A stretch of 64,000 bases of DNA from assembly GCA_022870705.1 (NCBI GenBank), contig CP072107.1, forward strand, positions 2,044,501 through 2,108,500, written 5' to 3'. The notes beneath the pieces are model-generated. The model saw nothing but the letters and a program-made list of their open reading frames with translations, ran no database searches and was not told the DNA's origin. The DNA is from Oscillospiraceae bacterium CM. Its GTDB lineage: Bacteria; Bacillota; Clostridia; Oscillospirales; Oscillospiraceae. The first letter of the stretch is position 1; each line of letters starts with the position of its first letter. Positions 9,237 through 18,970 of this stretch are shown in pieces. The position numbers and the translations under genes were made by a program.

Positions 9237-9782
9237 ATGTTTACGGAATATGAAAATAAAATGAAGAAAACGGTTGACGTGCTGCACGCACAGTTTACGT
9301 CTGTCCGCGCAGGCCGCGCCAACGCGTCTGTTCTCGACCACATCAAGGTTGATTATTACGGTGCACCGACGCCGATTCAGCAGATTGCCTCGGTTTCTTC
9401 GCCCGACCCGAGAACGCTTGTCATACAGCCGTGGGACGCCTCTAGTCTGAAGGCGATTGAAAAGGCCATTCAAACGTCCGACCTTGGAATTAACCCGACT
9501 AATGACGGCCGCGTCGTCCGCCTTCTTTTCCCGCAGCTGACCGAGGAGCGCCGCCGCGAGCTTGTCCGGCAGGTCAGCAAGTACGCCGAGGAAGCCAAGG
9601 TCGCCATCCGCAACATCCGCCGGGACGCGCTGGAGGTTTTTAAGGCGCAGAAGAAGAAGTCCGAAATCACAGAGGATGATTTAAAAGACATTGAAAAGGA
9701 CCTGCAAAAGCTGACGGACGAATACGCGAAGGAAATTGATAAGCTCGCCGACAAGAAGGAAAAGGAGCTTAGCGATATTTAG
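9237..9782 (+). CDS. frr: Ribosome recycling factor
   Basis: Protein of 181 residues that with EF-G splits post-termination ribosomes. The family hallmarks are VRAGRANASVLD, the central PWD segment (VIQPWDASSLKAIEKAI), and the RRELVRQVSKYAEEAKVAIRN helix (given here in shortened form, RRELVRQVSKYAEEAK). The C-terminal lysine-rich helix ends KEKELSDI. It starts 21 bp after pyrH with GGAGG at good spacing, the usual pyrH-frr pairing. Confidence 0.97.
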   Translation: MFTEYENKMKKTVDVLHAQFTSVRAGRANASVLDHIKVDYYGAPTPIQQIASVSSPDPRTLVIQPWDASSLKAIEKAIQTSDLGINPTNDGRVVRLLFPQLTEERRRELVRQVSKYAEEAKVAIRNIRRDALEVFKAQKKKSEITEDDLKDIEKDLQKLTDEYAKEIDKLADKKEKELSDI

Positions 9783-9811
9783 TCCGCTCGCGCGCCTATC
9801 GGAGTAACAGA

Positions 9812-10570
9812 TTGGCTATGAAACTATTTAACAAAAGAACCGGAAAGGCGGGGCAGCCGGATCAGTCAAGGCTCCCCCGCCATATTGCGGTAATCATGGA
9901 CGGCAACGGCCGTTGGGCCAAAAAGCGCGGGCTGCCGCGCACGGCCGGTCATGCCGCCGGGGCGGAAACGTTCCGCCGCATTGCCACCTACTGTAAAAAC
10001 ATCGGCATTGAGTATCTGACGGTGTATGCCTTTTCAACCGAGAACTGGCGCCGCCCGACAGACGAAGTCGCCGCCATTATGGATATCCTAGAGCGCTATC
10101 TCAAGGAAGCCATCGAGACAATGGAGCGCGACCGCGTCAAAATGAAATTTTTCGGTGACATTTCGTTTTTATCGGATAAAATCCGTCTGCTGATTGATCA
10201 AACGGAAAAAATTTCAGCCAAGTTTGACGGCGTGCAAGTCAATATGTGCGTCAACTATGGCGGCAGGGATGAGATTCTGCGCGCTGCCCGCCGCTACGCC
10301 GAGGATTACAAAGAAACAGGCGCTGCCCTGACGGAAGAGCGTTTTTCGAGCTATTTGTTTTCTCAAGGCCTTCCCGACCCAGACCTTATCATCCGGCCGA
10401 GCGGGGAAATGCGTCTGTCGAATTTTCTGTTATGGCAGTCGGCTTATTCCGAATTTTATTTTACAGATGTTTTATGGCCGGATTTTAGCGAGCGGGAGCT
10501 CGACCGCGCCATCGTCTCCTACCAAAGCCGCGACCGTCGTTACGGGGGCGTGAAAGGACGGGAAAAATGA
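9812..10570 (+). CDS. uppS: Isoprenyl transferase (undecaprenyl diphosphate synthase)
   Basis: Cis-prenyltransferase of about 250 residues making the C55 lipid carrier for cell-wall synthesis. The signature HIAVIMDGNGRWAKKRG carries the catalytic Asp, followed by YAFSTENWRRP and the C-terminal DLIIRPSGEMRLSNFLLWQ. The TTG at 9812 sits seven bases after GGAG and is preferred on spacing; an ATG at 9818 in the same frame is the alternative. It overlaps cdsA by four bases (ATGA). Confidence 0.95.
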   Translation: MAMKLFNKRTGKAGQPDQSRLPRHIAVIMDGNGRWAKKRGLPRTAGHAAGAETFRRIATYCKNIGIEYLTVYAFSTENWRRPTDEVAAIMDILERYLKEAIETMERDRVKMKFFGDISFLSDKIRLLIDQTEKISAKFDGVQVNMCVNYGGRDEILRAARRYAEDYKETGAALTEERFSSYLFSQGLPDPDLIIRPSGEMRLSNFLLWQSAYSEFYFTDVLWPDFSERELDRAIVSYQSRDRRYGGVKGREK

Positions 10571-11385
10571 AAACAAGAATTCTAATTGCCGCCATTTTTG
10601 TCCCGCTCATTTTTGTCACACTCTTTTTCCTGCCGCCGTACGCCGTCACGATTCTTGTCACGATCATCACCGTCGTTGCGTCGTTTGAGCTCGTCCGGGC
10701 TGTCGGCGCGTCCACCGTCAGGCGGCTGTATGTGTACGCGGGGATAGCAGCGGCTATAATTCCCGTTGCTGTTTTATTTGGAACGGGCAGTATTTTTTTC
10801 CGCGTCCTTCTCTATGCTGTCATCGTCGTTTTGTTTGCCGACGCTGTTATAACATCCACCTCGGTACACAGAATCGCCCTGTCGCACATTGCCGCCGTTT
10901 TATTTGGCGGCGTCGTCATCCCATACTTCCTGTCGGCTATCATCAGTTTAAAGCTCTTTGAAAACGGCCGGTTTTATGTGCTCGTGCCCTTTCTCGTCGC
11001 CTTTATTACGGACGGAGGGGCTTATTTTACAGGCGTCTTTTTCGGCAAACACAAGGCTTTTCCGTCCGTCAGCCCGAAGAAAACGGTGGAAGGCTGTATC
11101 GGCGGCATTTTGACAGGTGTTGCCGCACTCGTCGTCTTCGGCGCCATCGTCGGGCTCTCGCAGGGCATTGCCGTCCGGTTCTGGGCGCTGATCCTCTACG
11201 GCCTCGGCGGCGGCGTAGTGACGGAGCTTGGCGATTTGGCCTTCTCGCTGATCAAAAGGGAGTTTGGCGTTAAAGACTACTCCAACCTGATTCCGGGGCA
11301 CGGTGGTATGCTCGACCGCTTTGACAGTATGATTTTCGCCGCGCCCGCCGTTTTTATGCTCGCTAAGCTGTTCCCAGCTTTTTGA
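10567..11385 (+). CDS. cdsA: Phosphatidate cytidylyltransferase
   Basis: Integral membrane enzyme of 272 residues converting phosphatidic acid and CTP to CDP-diacylglycerol. There are about eight hydrophobic segments, and the C-terminal family signature is clear: LGDLAFSLIKREFGVKD, then IPGHGGMLDRFDSM. It is translationally coupled to uppS. Confidence 0.95.
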   Translation: MKTRILIAAIFVPLIFVTLFFLPPYAVTILVTIITVVASFELVRAVGASTVRRLYVYAGIAAAIIPVAVLFGTGSIFFRVLLYAVIVVLFADAVITSTSVHRIALSHIAAVLFGGVVIPYFLSAIISLKLFENGRFYVLVPFLVAFITDGGAYFTGVFFGKHKAFPSVSPKKTVEGCIGGILTGVAALVVFGAIVGLSQGIAVRFWALILYGLGGGVVTELGDLAFSLIKREFGVKDYSNLIPGHGGMLDRFDSMIFAAPAVFMLAKLFPAF

Positions 11386-11475
11386 CGAACGACAAACATT
11401 TATCCAGAGAATACATGTCTGGGGGCCGCTGTTGAATACACTATTAAGGCACGTGCGCGTAAAGAGGTCTTTTCC

Positions 11476-12618
11476 GTGAGAATTCATGCTGTATCACTAT
11501 TAGGCTCCACCGGCTCCATCGGCCGCCAAACGCTGGAGGTCTCCGAGCTGCTTGGCATCCGCGTTTCGGCGCTGGCGGCTTCCCGCGGGACGCCGCTACT
11601 GGAGGAGCAGGTCAGGCGCTTTAAGCCCGCCCTCGTTGCCGTTTATGACGAGCGCGCTGCCTGTGACATGCGTGTGCGCCTGGCTGACACACCTGTCCGG
11701 GTCGTGTCCGGTCTGGAGGGGCTAATTCAGGCTGCTGTTATTGAGGAAGCAGACGCCGTTGTTACGGCCGTCGTCGGCACCGTCGGGTTAAAACCGACAC
11801 TGGCGGCCGCTGAAAAAGGAAAGCGCATCGCCTTGGCAAACAAGGAGACGCTCGTCTGCGCGGGCGAATATGTTATGCAAACGGCGGCGCGATGCCAGGC
11901 AGAAATTATCCCTGTCGACTCGGAGCATTCGGCAATTTTTCAGTGTCTCTCCGGCTCGAAGACATTCAAAAAAATCATATTAACAGCCTCAGGCGGGCCC
12001 TTTCGCGGTAAATCAGCCGATGCTTTGAGGCACGTCACGTGCCGCGAGGCGCTTTCGCATCCGAACTGGCGGATGGGACCCAAAATCACTGTCGATTCGG
12101 CAACACTGATGAATAAGGGCCTTGAATACATCGAGGCGATGCACCTGTTCGGCGCAGCGCCGGACCAGCTCGACATCGTTGTCCACCCGCAAAGCGTCAT
12201 CCATTCCATGGTCGAGTTTGAGGACCGGTCCGTGTTGGCACAGCTGTCCGTCCCTGATATGTGCCTGCCGATTCAATACGCGCTGACGTATCCGGAGCGC
12301 CGGGCGTCACTGACCGCGCCGTTAGATCTCGTCGCCGTCGCGTCACTGACATTTGAAAAGCCGGACATAGTCGTTTTCCCTTGCCTAAAGCTCGCGATGG
12401 ACACGGCGTCAAGGAGCGGCACGGCCTGCGCCGTCATGAACGCCGCCAACGAAGCCGCCGTTTCGCTTTTTCTAAACGGCAAAATTTCTTTTTACGGTAT
12501 CTATGAATGTGTCTCGGCCGCGCTGGACACGATAAAAAACATTGAAAATCCGTCCGTAGACGACATTATTAAATCCGACCAGGAAGCACGTCGATATGTC
12601 TTTCGGCTGCATCCCTGA
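11476..12618 (+). CDS. dxr: 1-deoxy-D-xylulose-5-phosphate reductoisomerase
   Basis: Second enzyme of the MEP isoprenoid pathway (380 residues), target of fosmidomycin. It has the NADPH-binding LLGSTGSIGRQTLEV, the metal and substrate loop PVDSEHSAIFQCL, and NKGLEYIEAMHLF with VVHPQSVIHSMVEF. GTG start 13 or so bases after AAAGAGG. It is followed by rseP and ispG, the latter a later enzyme of the same pathway. Confidence 0.96.
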   Translation: MRIHAVSLLGSTGSIGRQTLEVSELLGIRVSALAASRGTPLLEEQVRRFKPALVAVYDERAACDMRVRLADTPVRVVSGLEGLIQAAVIEEADAVVTAVVGTVGLKPTLAAAEKGKRIALANKETLVCAGEYVMQTAARCQAEIIPVDSEHSAIFQCLSGSKTFKKIILTASGGPFRGKSADALRHVTCREALSHPNWRMGPKITVDSATLMNKGLEYIEAMHLFGAAPDQLDIVVHPQSVIHSMVEFEDRSVLAQLSVPDMCLPIQYALTYPERRASLTAPLDLVAVASLTFEKPDIVVFPCLKLAMDTASRSGTACAVMNAANEAAVSLFLNGKISFYGIYECVSAALDTIKNIENPSVDDIIKSDQEARRYVFRLHP

Positions 12619-12645
12619 GTGTCTCCCCCGCAGAAAGGGTTGTGA

Positions 12646-13710
12646 ATGATGTATATTATCCTTGCCATTCTCGCCTTCGGGCTGCTGATTGTGATCCACG
12701 AGCTAGGTCACTTCGCGGCAGCGAAGGCTTTTCACGTCAAAGTCTTGGAATTCTCCGTCGGTATGGGCCCGCGGCTTTTTAAAAAGCAGGGCCGTGAGAC
12801 GCTGTATACCCTGCGCGCACTGCCCATCGGCGGCTCCTGCCTGATGGAGGGCGAGGATGCGGAAACGGGCGACACACGCTCGTTCACGGCGCAGCCACGC
12901 TGGAAGCGCTTTATCATCCTTGTTGCCGGTGCTTTGATGAATTTTCTCGCCGGGGCGCTTGTCATTTTCCTGCTCGTTTCGCAGGCCTCAAGCTTCAGCG
13001 GTACAACATTGACAGGCCTGGCCGACGGCTTCCCGCTGCAGGGGGAAGAAGGCCTCCTGCCGGGTGACACGATCGTCTCGATTAACGGCGAGCGCCTTTA
13101 CTATTTAGAGGATTTTGCCGTTTTTATGAGCCTTGCTAGCAACAAGCCGGTTGACCTCGTTATCAATCGTGGCGGCCGGACGATTCAACGGAACGATTTT
13201 CCGCTCGTTTTGCGCGAATACACGCAGGACGGCGAGACGGTCGTGCGCTACGGCGTCACTTTCAACACCATTGAGGCAACAGTGGGCGCGAAGGTGAAAT
13301 ACGCGGCGTACAAGACGATGAACTTCGTCCGCCTCATCCGCGTCAGCCTGTCGATGCTCGTTTCAGGCAGCGCCGGGTTAAAGGATTTGTCCGGCCCCGT
13401 CGGGATTGTCTCGGCCATCAATCAGGTTGGGCAGAATCAGTCTGTTCCGCTTTCCGAACGGCTTGCCGACATCGCCTACTTTTGTGCGTTTATCGCCATT
13501 AACCTCGCCGTTTTCAATCTCTTGCCCATTCCGGCGCTTGACGGCGGCCGCATCTTTTTTATGGCCGTCACGTTCGTTGTGGAGAAATTGACCCGCAAGC
13601 ATATTGACCCGAAGTATGAGGGGTATGTGCACACAGCCGGTTTCGTCCTGCTGATGGGGCTCATGCTGATTGTGATGTTTAACGATGTGGTGAAGTTGTT
13701 TAATGGTTAA
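12646..13710 (+). CDS. rseP: Site-2 intramembrane metalloprotease RseP/RasP
   Basis: M50 family zinc protease of 354 residues that cleaves anti-sigma factors and signal-peptide remnants within the membrane. The zinc motif HELGH lies in the first membrane helix (about residues 18-22). A PDZ domain follows (about 105-190) and the C-terminal NLLPIPALDGGR motif supplies the third ligand. Two adjacent ATG codons (12646 and 12649) could serve as start. It overlaps ispG by eight bases. Confidence 0.95.
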   Translation: MMYIILAILAFGLLIVIHELGHFAAAKAFHVKVLEFSVGMGPRLFKKQGRETLYTLRALPIGGSCLMEGEDAETGDTRSFTAQPRWKRFIILVAGALMNFLAGALVIFLLVSQASSFSGTTLTGLADGFPLQGEEGLLPGDTIVSINGERLYYLEDFAVFMSLASNKPVDLVINRGGRTIQRNDFPLVLREYTQDGETVVRYGVTFNTIEATVGAKVKYAAYKTMNFVRLIRVSLSMLVSGSAGLKDLSGPVGIVSAINQVGQNQSVPLSERLADIAYFCAFIAINLAVFNLLPIPALDGGRIFFMAVTFVVEKLTRKHIDPKYEGYVHTAGFVLLMGLMLIVMFNDVVKLFNG

Positions 13711-14767
13711 AAAACAAATTCGCGTGGGGGGCGTTTTGATTGGCGGCGGTGCGCCGATTACCGTCCAGTCCATGACGAACACGAAAACAAGCGATATTTC
13801 GGCCACCGTCGCACAGATTGGGCGACTGGCGGATGCCGGGTGTGACGTTGTGCGTCTTGCCGTACCCGATCTTTCGTCGGCTCGTGCCCTGGCGGCCATT
13901 AAAAAAGACGTTTCATTGCCGCTCGTGGCCGATATTCATTTTGATTATCAGCTGGCCATTGCCGCCGCCGAATCGGGGGCTGACAAAATCCGGATCAATC
14001 CCGGCAACATCGGCTCTGATGAAAACATCCGCGCGGTGACGGACGTCTGCCGCCAAAAGGGCATCCCCATCCGCATCGGCGTCAACGGTGGCAGCCTTGA
14101 AAAAGACATTCTGAAAGCCCATGGCGGCGTGACAGCCGAAGCAATGCTGGAGAGCGCCCTGCGCCACGTCGCGCTGCTACATCAATTCGACTTTGACGAT
14201 ATCTGCATTTCTGTCAAAGCATCTGACGTTCGGCTGACGATTGATGCCTACCGCCTCCTGCACGAGGCAACGGCATACCCGCTCCATCTCGGCGTCACCG
14301 AGGCCGGGACGGCTTATGCTGGGCTCGTCAAATCCGCCGTTGGCATCGGGGCGCTTTTGGCCGAAGGAATCGGCGATACGCTTCGCGTTTCCCTCACCGC
14401 CCCGCCGGAGAGCGAGGTGAAGGCCGGGCTTGAAATCCTAAAAGCACTGGGCTTGCGCCGCGGCGGCGTAGAGCTCATCTCCTGCCCGACGTGCGGTCGG
14501 ACGCGGATAGACCTCATATCGATTGCCGAGGAGGTCGAGCGGCGGCTTTCCGGGCGGAAAACCGAGCTGACCGTTGCTGTGATGGGTTGCGCCGTCAACG
14601 GCCCCGGAGAAGCCAGGCGTGCCGACGTTGGTATCGCCGGGGGCGACGGTGAAGGCGTCTTGTTCAAAAAAGGTGAAATCGTCCGAAAGGTTCCGAAAGA
14701 AGCGCTTGTCGACGCGTTGATGGCGCTCATCGATGACTGTGAGAAAGAAAAACAAACGGCACACTGA
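13703..14767 (+). CDS. ispG: 4-hydroxy-3-methylbut-2-enyl diphosphate synthase (ferredoxin/flavodoxin)
   Basis: Iron-sulfur enzyme of the MEP pathway (354 residues). The TIM-barrel N-terminus (PITVQSMTNTKTSDI) binds the cyclic diphosphate. The C-terminal domain supplies cluster ligands in SCPTCGRTRIDL and VMGCAVNGPGEA. Needs reduced ferredoxin or flavodoxin. The start lies inside the end of rseP, indicating coupling. Confidence 0.96.
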   Translation: MVKKQIRVGGVLIGGGAPITVQSMTNTKTSDISATVAQIGRLADAGCDVVRLAVPDLSSARALAAIKKDVSLPLVADIHFDYQLAIAAAESGADKIRINPGNIGSDENIRAVTDVCRQKGIPIRIGVNGGSLEKDILKAHGGVTAEAMLESALRHVALLHQFDFDDICISVKASDVRLTIDAYRLLHEATAYPLHLGVTEAGTAYAGLVKSAVGIGALLAEGIGDTLRVSLTAPPESEVKAGLEILKALGLRRGGVELISCPTCGRTRIDLISIAEEVERRLSGRKTELTVAVMGCAVNGPGEARRADVGIAGGDGEGVLFKKGEIVRKVPKEALVDALMALIDDCEKEKQTAH

Positions 14768-14781
14768 AAGGGAGAGGACTG

Positions 14782-17700
14782 TTGAGCGAGCAAAATCAGA
14801 TACCTTTTCTTGAGATGTTCTCGTGCCTTCAGAACGCGGGAGCCTTGGCAGATAAGCTGGCCCAGACCTTTGTTGTCTCGGCTTCGGTGGACAAGGCTAA
14901 ACGCCTGATGAAAATCACGCTCCTGCTGCCGGAGCCGATTGCACCCGTTGATCTCGGCGTGATCGCCGACGGCATTAAAGCCGATTTCGGCCTCGCCGCC
15001 GTTTTGGTAACGCCCGTCTATCCCCGCATCGGCGGCACAGCCTCCAAGAAAAAATCGGAAAAAAAGAAGCCCGAAAGTGCACTTCTCTATGGCCGCGAGC
15101 CCGGCGGCAGCATCACCCCGATGGAAAAGGTGACGCTTGACCTCGGCAAGGTGACGATTCGGGGCGACATTTTTGATATCCAATCCCGCGAGATTCCAAA
15201 GCGCAAAGCCTGGGTCTTAAGCTTTGATATAACCGACTACACAAGCTCTGTCCGCGTTTCGAAATTTTTGACGGACGAAAACGCGGCGGATGTTGTCGGC
15301 CGTATTAAAAAGGGCCTTAGCGTCACCGTCTCGGGCGTCCTCGGCTTTAACCGGTATGACGGCGAGCTGACGCTCGAGCCCACAGGCATTGCAACAGCGT
15401 CAAAGGAAAGCCGCACAGATACGGCCGATGAAAAGCGCGTTGAGCTCCACCTGCATACAAAAATGTCTGCCATGGATGCCTTAACCGATACGTCGGACGT
15501 TATCCGGCGGGCCATCGCGTGGGGGCACCCCGCTGTGGCCATCACCGACCACGGCGTCGTCCAGTCGTTTCCGGATGCGATGAAGGCCGCCGGTGATAAA
15601 ATTAAGGTTCTTTACGGTGTTGAAGGGTATTACATCAACGATGTTGACGATAAGACGGCCGTCTTCGGCGACTGCTGCGCCCCTCTCGATACCGAGATCG
15701 TTGTTTTCGATATTGAGACAACAGGGCTGTCGGCATTTAATGACGCCATCACGGAAATTGGGGCCGTCATCATGAAAGACGGCGCGGAGCTCAAGCGATT
15801 TCAAACGTTTGTCAATCCCGGTCGGCATATTCCCCCGGCCATCACACAGCTGACCGGCATTTCAGACAGTGACGTTTTAACGGCACCCTCGCAGGAGGAG
15901 GCCGTGCGCGCCTTTCTCGATTTTGCCGGCACGCGGCCGCTGGCCGCACACAACGCAAGCTTCGATATTGGCTTTATCGATGAGGCCTGCTGCCGATACG
16001 GCATCGCCTTCGATCCTGTTTATCTTGACACGCTGGCATTGGCGCGGGCGCTTTTGCCTCAGCTGAAAAGCCATCGCCTTAATCTGGTGGCGGGCTTTTT
16101 GGGTCTGCCTGATTTCCGCCATCATCGGGCGTCCGACGATGCGGTTACGGCGGGTCTTGTGCTCGCGCGATTGTTTGAACGCCTCCGCCAAGGCGGCCTT
16201 GAGTCGATGGATCAAATCGGGCCTTATATCCAAGCGGCGCGCGCCGGTGCCGCCGTCAAGGGCCGGTTTAAGCCAAAGCACATCATGATTCTGGCAAAGA
16301 ATCAGACGGGCATCAAAAACCTCTATAAGCTCATCACGAAAAGCCATCTCGAGTTTTTTAACCGATATCCCATTATGCCGAAAAGCGCGCTTCTGGAACA
16401 CCGGGATGGTCTGCTCATCGGCTCGGCGTGCGAGGCTGGCGAGGTTTTCAGCGCCGTTGCCGACGGGTACGGCCGATTAGAGCAGCGCCGTCTTGCTTCC
16501 TTTTATGATTACCTAGAAATTCAGCCGATCTGCAATAATCTTTTCATGCTGTCAGGAGACAGGCCAAAGGCTGGAAACGTTGAGGATCTGCGCAACTTCA
16601 ACCGCCGCATCGTTGCGCTCGGCAAGGAACTCAACAAGCCGGTCGTCGCGACGGGTGACGTTCACTTCCTTGACCCAGAGCAGGAAGTTTTCCGCCACAT
16701 CCTCCTGTCTTCCAAAGGCTTTGAGGATGCCGACCGCGACCTGCCGCTCTATTTCCGAACAACGGCGGAGATGCTGGAGGAATTTCAATACCTCGGCGAG
16801 GAGGCAGCGTATGCCGTCGTCATAACGAATACGCGGCTTATTGCCGACTGGTGTGACCCCGTTCGGCCGCTGCCGCCTGCCAAAACGCTGTTCGCGCCGA
16901 AAATTGACAACAGCGCCGATGATTTGAAAACGATTGTCACAAACCGGATGCGGGAGCTTTACGGCCTTCAACCGCCGGAAATCGTTCTCAAACGGGTTGA
17001 GGCAGAATTGGGCGATATTTTAGAGCGTCATTACGACGTTATTTATATGAGCGCGCAGAGGCTTGTGGCCGATTCGCTTGCGCACGGCTATCTCGTCGGC
17101 TCGCGCGGCAGCGTCGGCTCATCGATCGTCGCCTACCTTTCGGGTATAACAGAGGTCAACGCACTTCCAGCCCACTACCGCTGCGCCAATTGCGGCCATT
17201 CTGATTTCGACGCCGGCAAAGGGTACGGCTGCGGCGCAGATATGCCAGACAATGTCTGCCCCATCTGCGGTGACATCTATAAAAAAGACGGATTTGACAT
17301 TCCGTTTGAGACGTTTCTTGGTTTCGGGGGCGATAAAGTTCCCGATATCGACCTCAATTTTTCCGGCGAATATCAGGCAAATGCGCACAAATATACGAAT
17401 GAGCTGTTCGGCTCTGACCATGTTTTCAGGGCGGGTACCATTGGAACAGTCGCTGAAAAAACAGCCTTTGGCTACGTCAAAAAATATTTAGAGGGGCTGG
17501 GGAAGCACGTTTCGCGCGCGGAAGAAAACCGTCTCGCGCAGGGCTGCGTCGGTGTCAAGCGGACGACTGGCCAACACCCCGGGGGCCTCGTCGTCATTCC
17601 GCAGGATATGGAGATCACCGATTTCTGCCCGGCACAGCACCCGGCAGACGACAGCGGTACCGGCATCATCACAACGCATTTTGAATATCACTGCATGGAG

Positions 17701-18777
17701 GATAACCTTTTAAAGCTTGACGAGCTCGGCCACGATGACCCAACGATGATTAAAATGCTGGAAGACTTAACGGGCGTGGACGCCCGTGAAATTCCGCTTG
17801 ACGACCCCGAAACGATGGCGATTTTTAAATCGCCCGAACCGCTCGGCCTTGCCCGGGGGGACGATATCGTCGGTGAAACGGGCTCGATCGGCATCCCGGA
17901 ATTCGGCACGGGTTTTACACGACAGATGCTGGTTGACACGAAGCCGGACAAGTTTGATACGCTCGTCCGTCTGTCCGGCTTCTCTCACGGGACGGACGTT
18001 TGGCTCGGCAACGCCAAGGATATTATCTTAAGCGGCACAGCCACCATCGGCGAGACAATCGGCTGTCGCGACGATATTATGCTCTACCTGATTTCCAAGG
18101 GTATGGATGAAAAGCTGGCGTTTAAAATTATGGAGTGCGTTCGAAAGGGCAAAGGCCTTCCGGAGGGGGCCGAGGACAAAATGGCAGCCATCGGCGTCCC
18201 CGGGTGGTACATAACATCCTGCAAAAAAATCAAATATCTATTCCCGAAAGCGCACGCCGTGGCCTACGTCATGATGGCTTTCCGCATAGCGTGGTTTAAG
18301 GTCCACGAGCCGCTGGCCTTTTATAGCGCCTATTTCTACCGGCGCAGCCAGAAGGACTCTTTCGACGCTGAGTTCATGACGCGCGGGATTGACGTTGTCT
18401 CGGCAAAAATCCGCGAGATCAAAAACCTGCCGGAAGCCAAAGCCAAGGAAGAAGACCTCTTAACGACACTTGAGGCTTGTTACGAGTTCTATCAGCGTGG
18501 GTTTGAATTTACAGCGGTTGACCTTTACGAATCGGACGCCGTTAAATTCAACATCACGACAGACGGGAAGCTCCGCCCCCCGTTTGTCGCCATCAGCGGC
18601 CTCGGCGAGACGGCGGCGTTCGATCTCGTTAAAAGCCGCGGGGGTGGGCGGCTGTTTATCTCGATTGAAGAGTTGTCGCTCTGCTGCCCGAAAGTTTCGA
18701 AAACGCATATCGAGCAGCTGAAAAACCTCGGCGCGCTTGGCGTGCTGCCGGAGACAAGCCAGCTGACGCTGTTCTAA
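14782..18777 (+). CDS. polC: DNA polymerase III alpha subunit, Gram-positive type (PolC)
   Basis: Replicative polymerase of 1331 residues with built-in proofreading. Order of domains: N-terminal region; OB fold (about 110-210); PHP segment starting VELHLHTKMSAMDALTD (about 219); the inserted DnaQ-type exonuclease (VVFDIETTGLSAFNDAI, about 305-475); the rest of the PHP; and the polymerase palm with a zinc-finger-like insert (CANCGH and CPICGD) and PDIDLNFSGEYQ. It ends in QLTLF, a typical clamp-binding tail. TTG start after GGGAGAG. Slightly shorter than the 1437-residue Bacillus protein. Confidence 0.97.
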   Translation: MSEQNQIPFLEMFSCLQNAGALADKLAQTFVVSASVDKAKRLMKITLLLPEPIAPVDLGVIADGIKADFGLAAVLVTPVYPRIGGTASKKKSEKKKPESALLYGREPGGSITPMEKVTLDLGKVTIRGDIFDIQSREIPKRKAWVLSFDITDYTSSVRVSKFLTDENAADVVGRIKKGLSVTVSGVLGFNRYDGELTLEPTGIATASKESRTDTADEKRVELHLHTKMSAMDALTDTSDVIRRAIAWGHPAVAITDHGVVQSFPDAMKAAGDKIKVLYGVEGYYINDVDDKTAVFGDCCAPLDTEIVVFDIETTGLSAFNDAITEIGAVIMKDGAELKRFQTFVNPGRHIPPAITQLTGISDSDVLTAPSQEEAVRAFLDFAGTRPLAAHNASFDIGFIDEACCRYGIAFDPVYLDTLALARALLPQLKSHRLNLVAGFLGLPDFRHHRASDDAVTAGLVLARLFERLRQGGLESMDQIGPYIQAARAGAAVKGRFKPKHIMILAKNQTGIKNLYKLITKSHLEFFNRYPIMPKSALLEHRDGLLIGSACEAGEVFSAVADGYGRLEQRRLASFYDYLEIQPICNNLFMLSGDRPKAGNVEDLRNFNRRIVALGKELNKPVVATGDVHFLDPEQEVFRHILLSSKGFEDADRDLPLYFRTTAEMLEEFQYLGEEAAYAVVITNTRLIADWCDPVRPLPPAKTLFAPKIDNSADDLKTIVTNRMRELYGLQPPEIVLKRVEAELGDILERHYDVIYMSAQRLVADSLAHGYLVGSRGSVGSSIVAYLSGITEVNALPAHYRCANCGHSDFDAGKGYGCGADMPDNVCPICGDIYKKDGFDIPFETFLGFGGDKVPDIDLNFSGEYQANAHKYTNELFGSDHVFRAGTIGTVAEKTAFGYVKKYLEGLGKHVSRAEENRLAQGCVGVKRTTGQHPGGLVVIPQDMEITDFCPAQHPADDSGTGIITTHFEYHCMEDNLLKLDELGHDDPTMIKMLEDLTGVDAREIPLDDPETMAIFKSPEPLGLARGDDIVGETGSIGIPEFGTGFTRQMLVDTKPDKFDTLVRLSGFSHGTDVWLGNAKDIILSGTATIGETIGCRDDIMLYLISKGMDEKLAFKIMECVRKGKGLPEGAEDKMAAIGVPGWYITSCKKIKYLFPKAHAVAYVMMAFRIAWFKVHEPLAFYSAYFYRRSQKDSFDAEFMTRGIDVVSAKIREIKNLPEAKAKEEDLLTTLEACYEFYQRGFEFTAVDLYESDAVKFNITTDGKLRPPFVAISGLGETAAFDLVKSRGGGRLFISIEELSLCCPKVSKTHIEQLKNLGALGVLPETSQLTLF

Positions 18778-18810
18778 TACTCTGCTAAAGAATCCTCTAC
18801 GTGATGACAA

Positions 18811-18842
18811 AAAGAGACCGGCGGCGCCGGTCTCTTTTAACA
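18811..18842 (+). terminator. Terminator after polC
   Basis: GAGACCGGC and GCCGGTCTC form a 9-bp stem around GGC, followed by TTTTAACATTTT. It closes the pyrH-to-polC block. Confidence 0.85.
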
Positions 18843-18895
18843 TTTTGACGTAAAGGTCGGCTTTACGCCCCCGTCTCCCCGCAGCACATTTTCTG

Positions 18896-18924
18896 TTGAC
18901 ATGACGAGCCGTCATATGTATACT
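18896..18924 (+). promoter_or_regulatory. Strong sigma-A promoter of the metal-efflux unit
   Basis: TTGACA and TATACT separated by exactly 17 bases. Confidence 0.85.
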
Positions 18925-18926
18925 AT

Positions 18927-18946
18927 AGTTGAACAATTGAACAACT
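18927..18946 (+). promoter_or_regulatory. Operator-like repeat for the CadC/SmtB-type repressor
   Basis: AGTTGAACAATTGAACAACT starts two bases after the -10 box. It is an imperfect inverted repeat (outer AGTTG/CAACT, central CAATTG) and also two copies of TTGAACAA in tandem. Position over the transcription start fits repression by the ArsR-family protein encoded next. Binding is inferred. Confidence 0.55.
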
Positions 18947-18970
18947 GTGGTTTTATTGGAGGAATTCAAC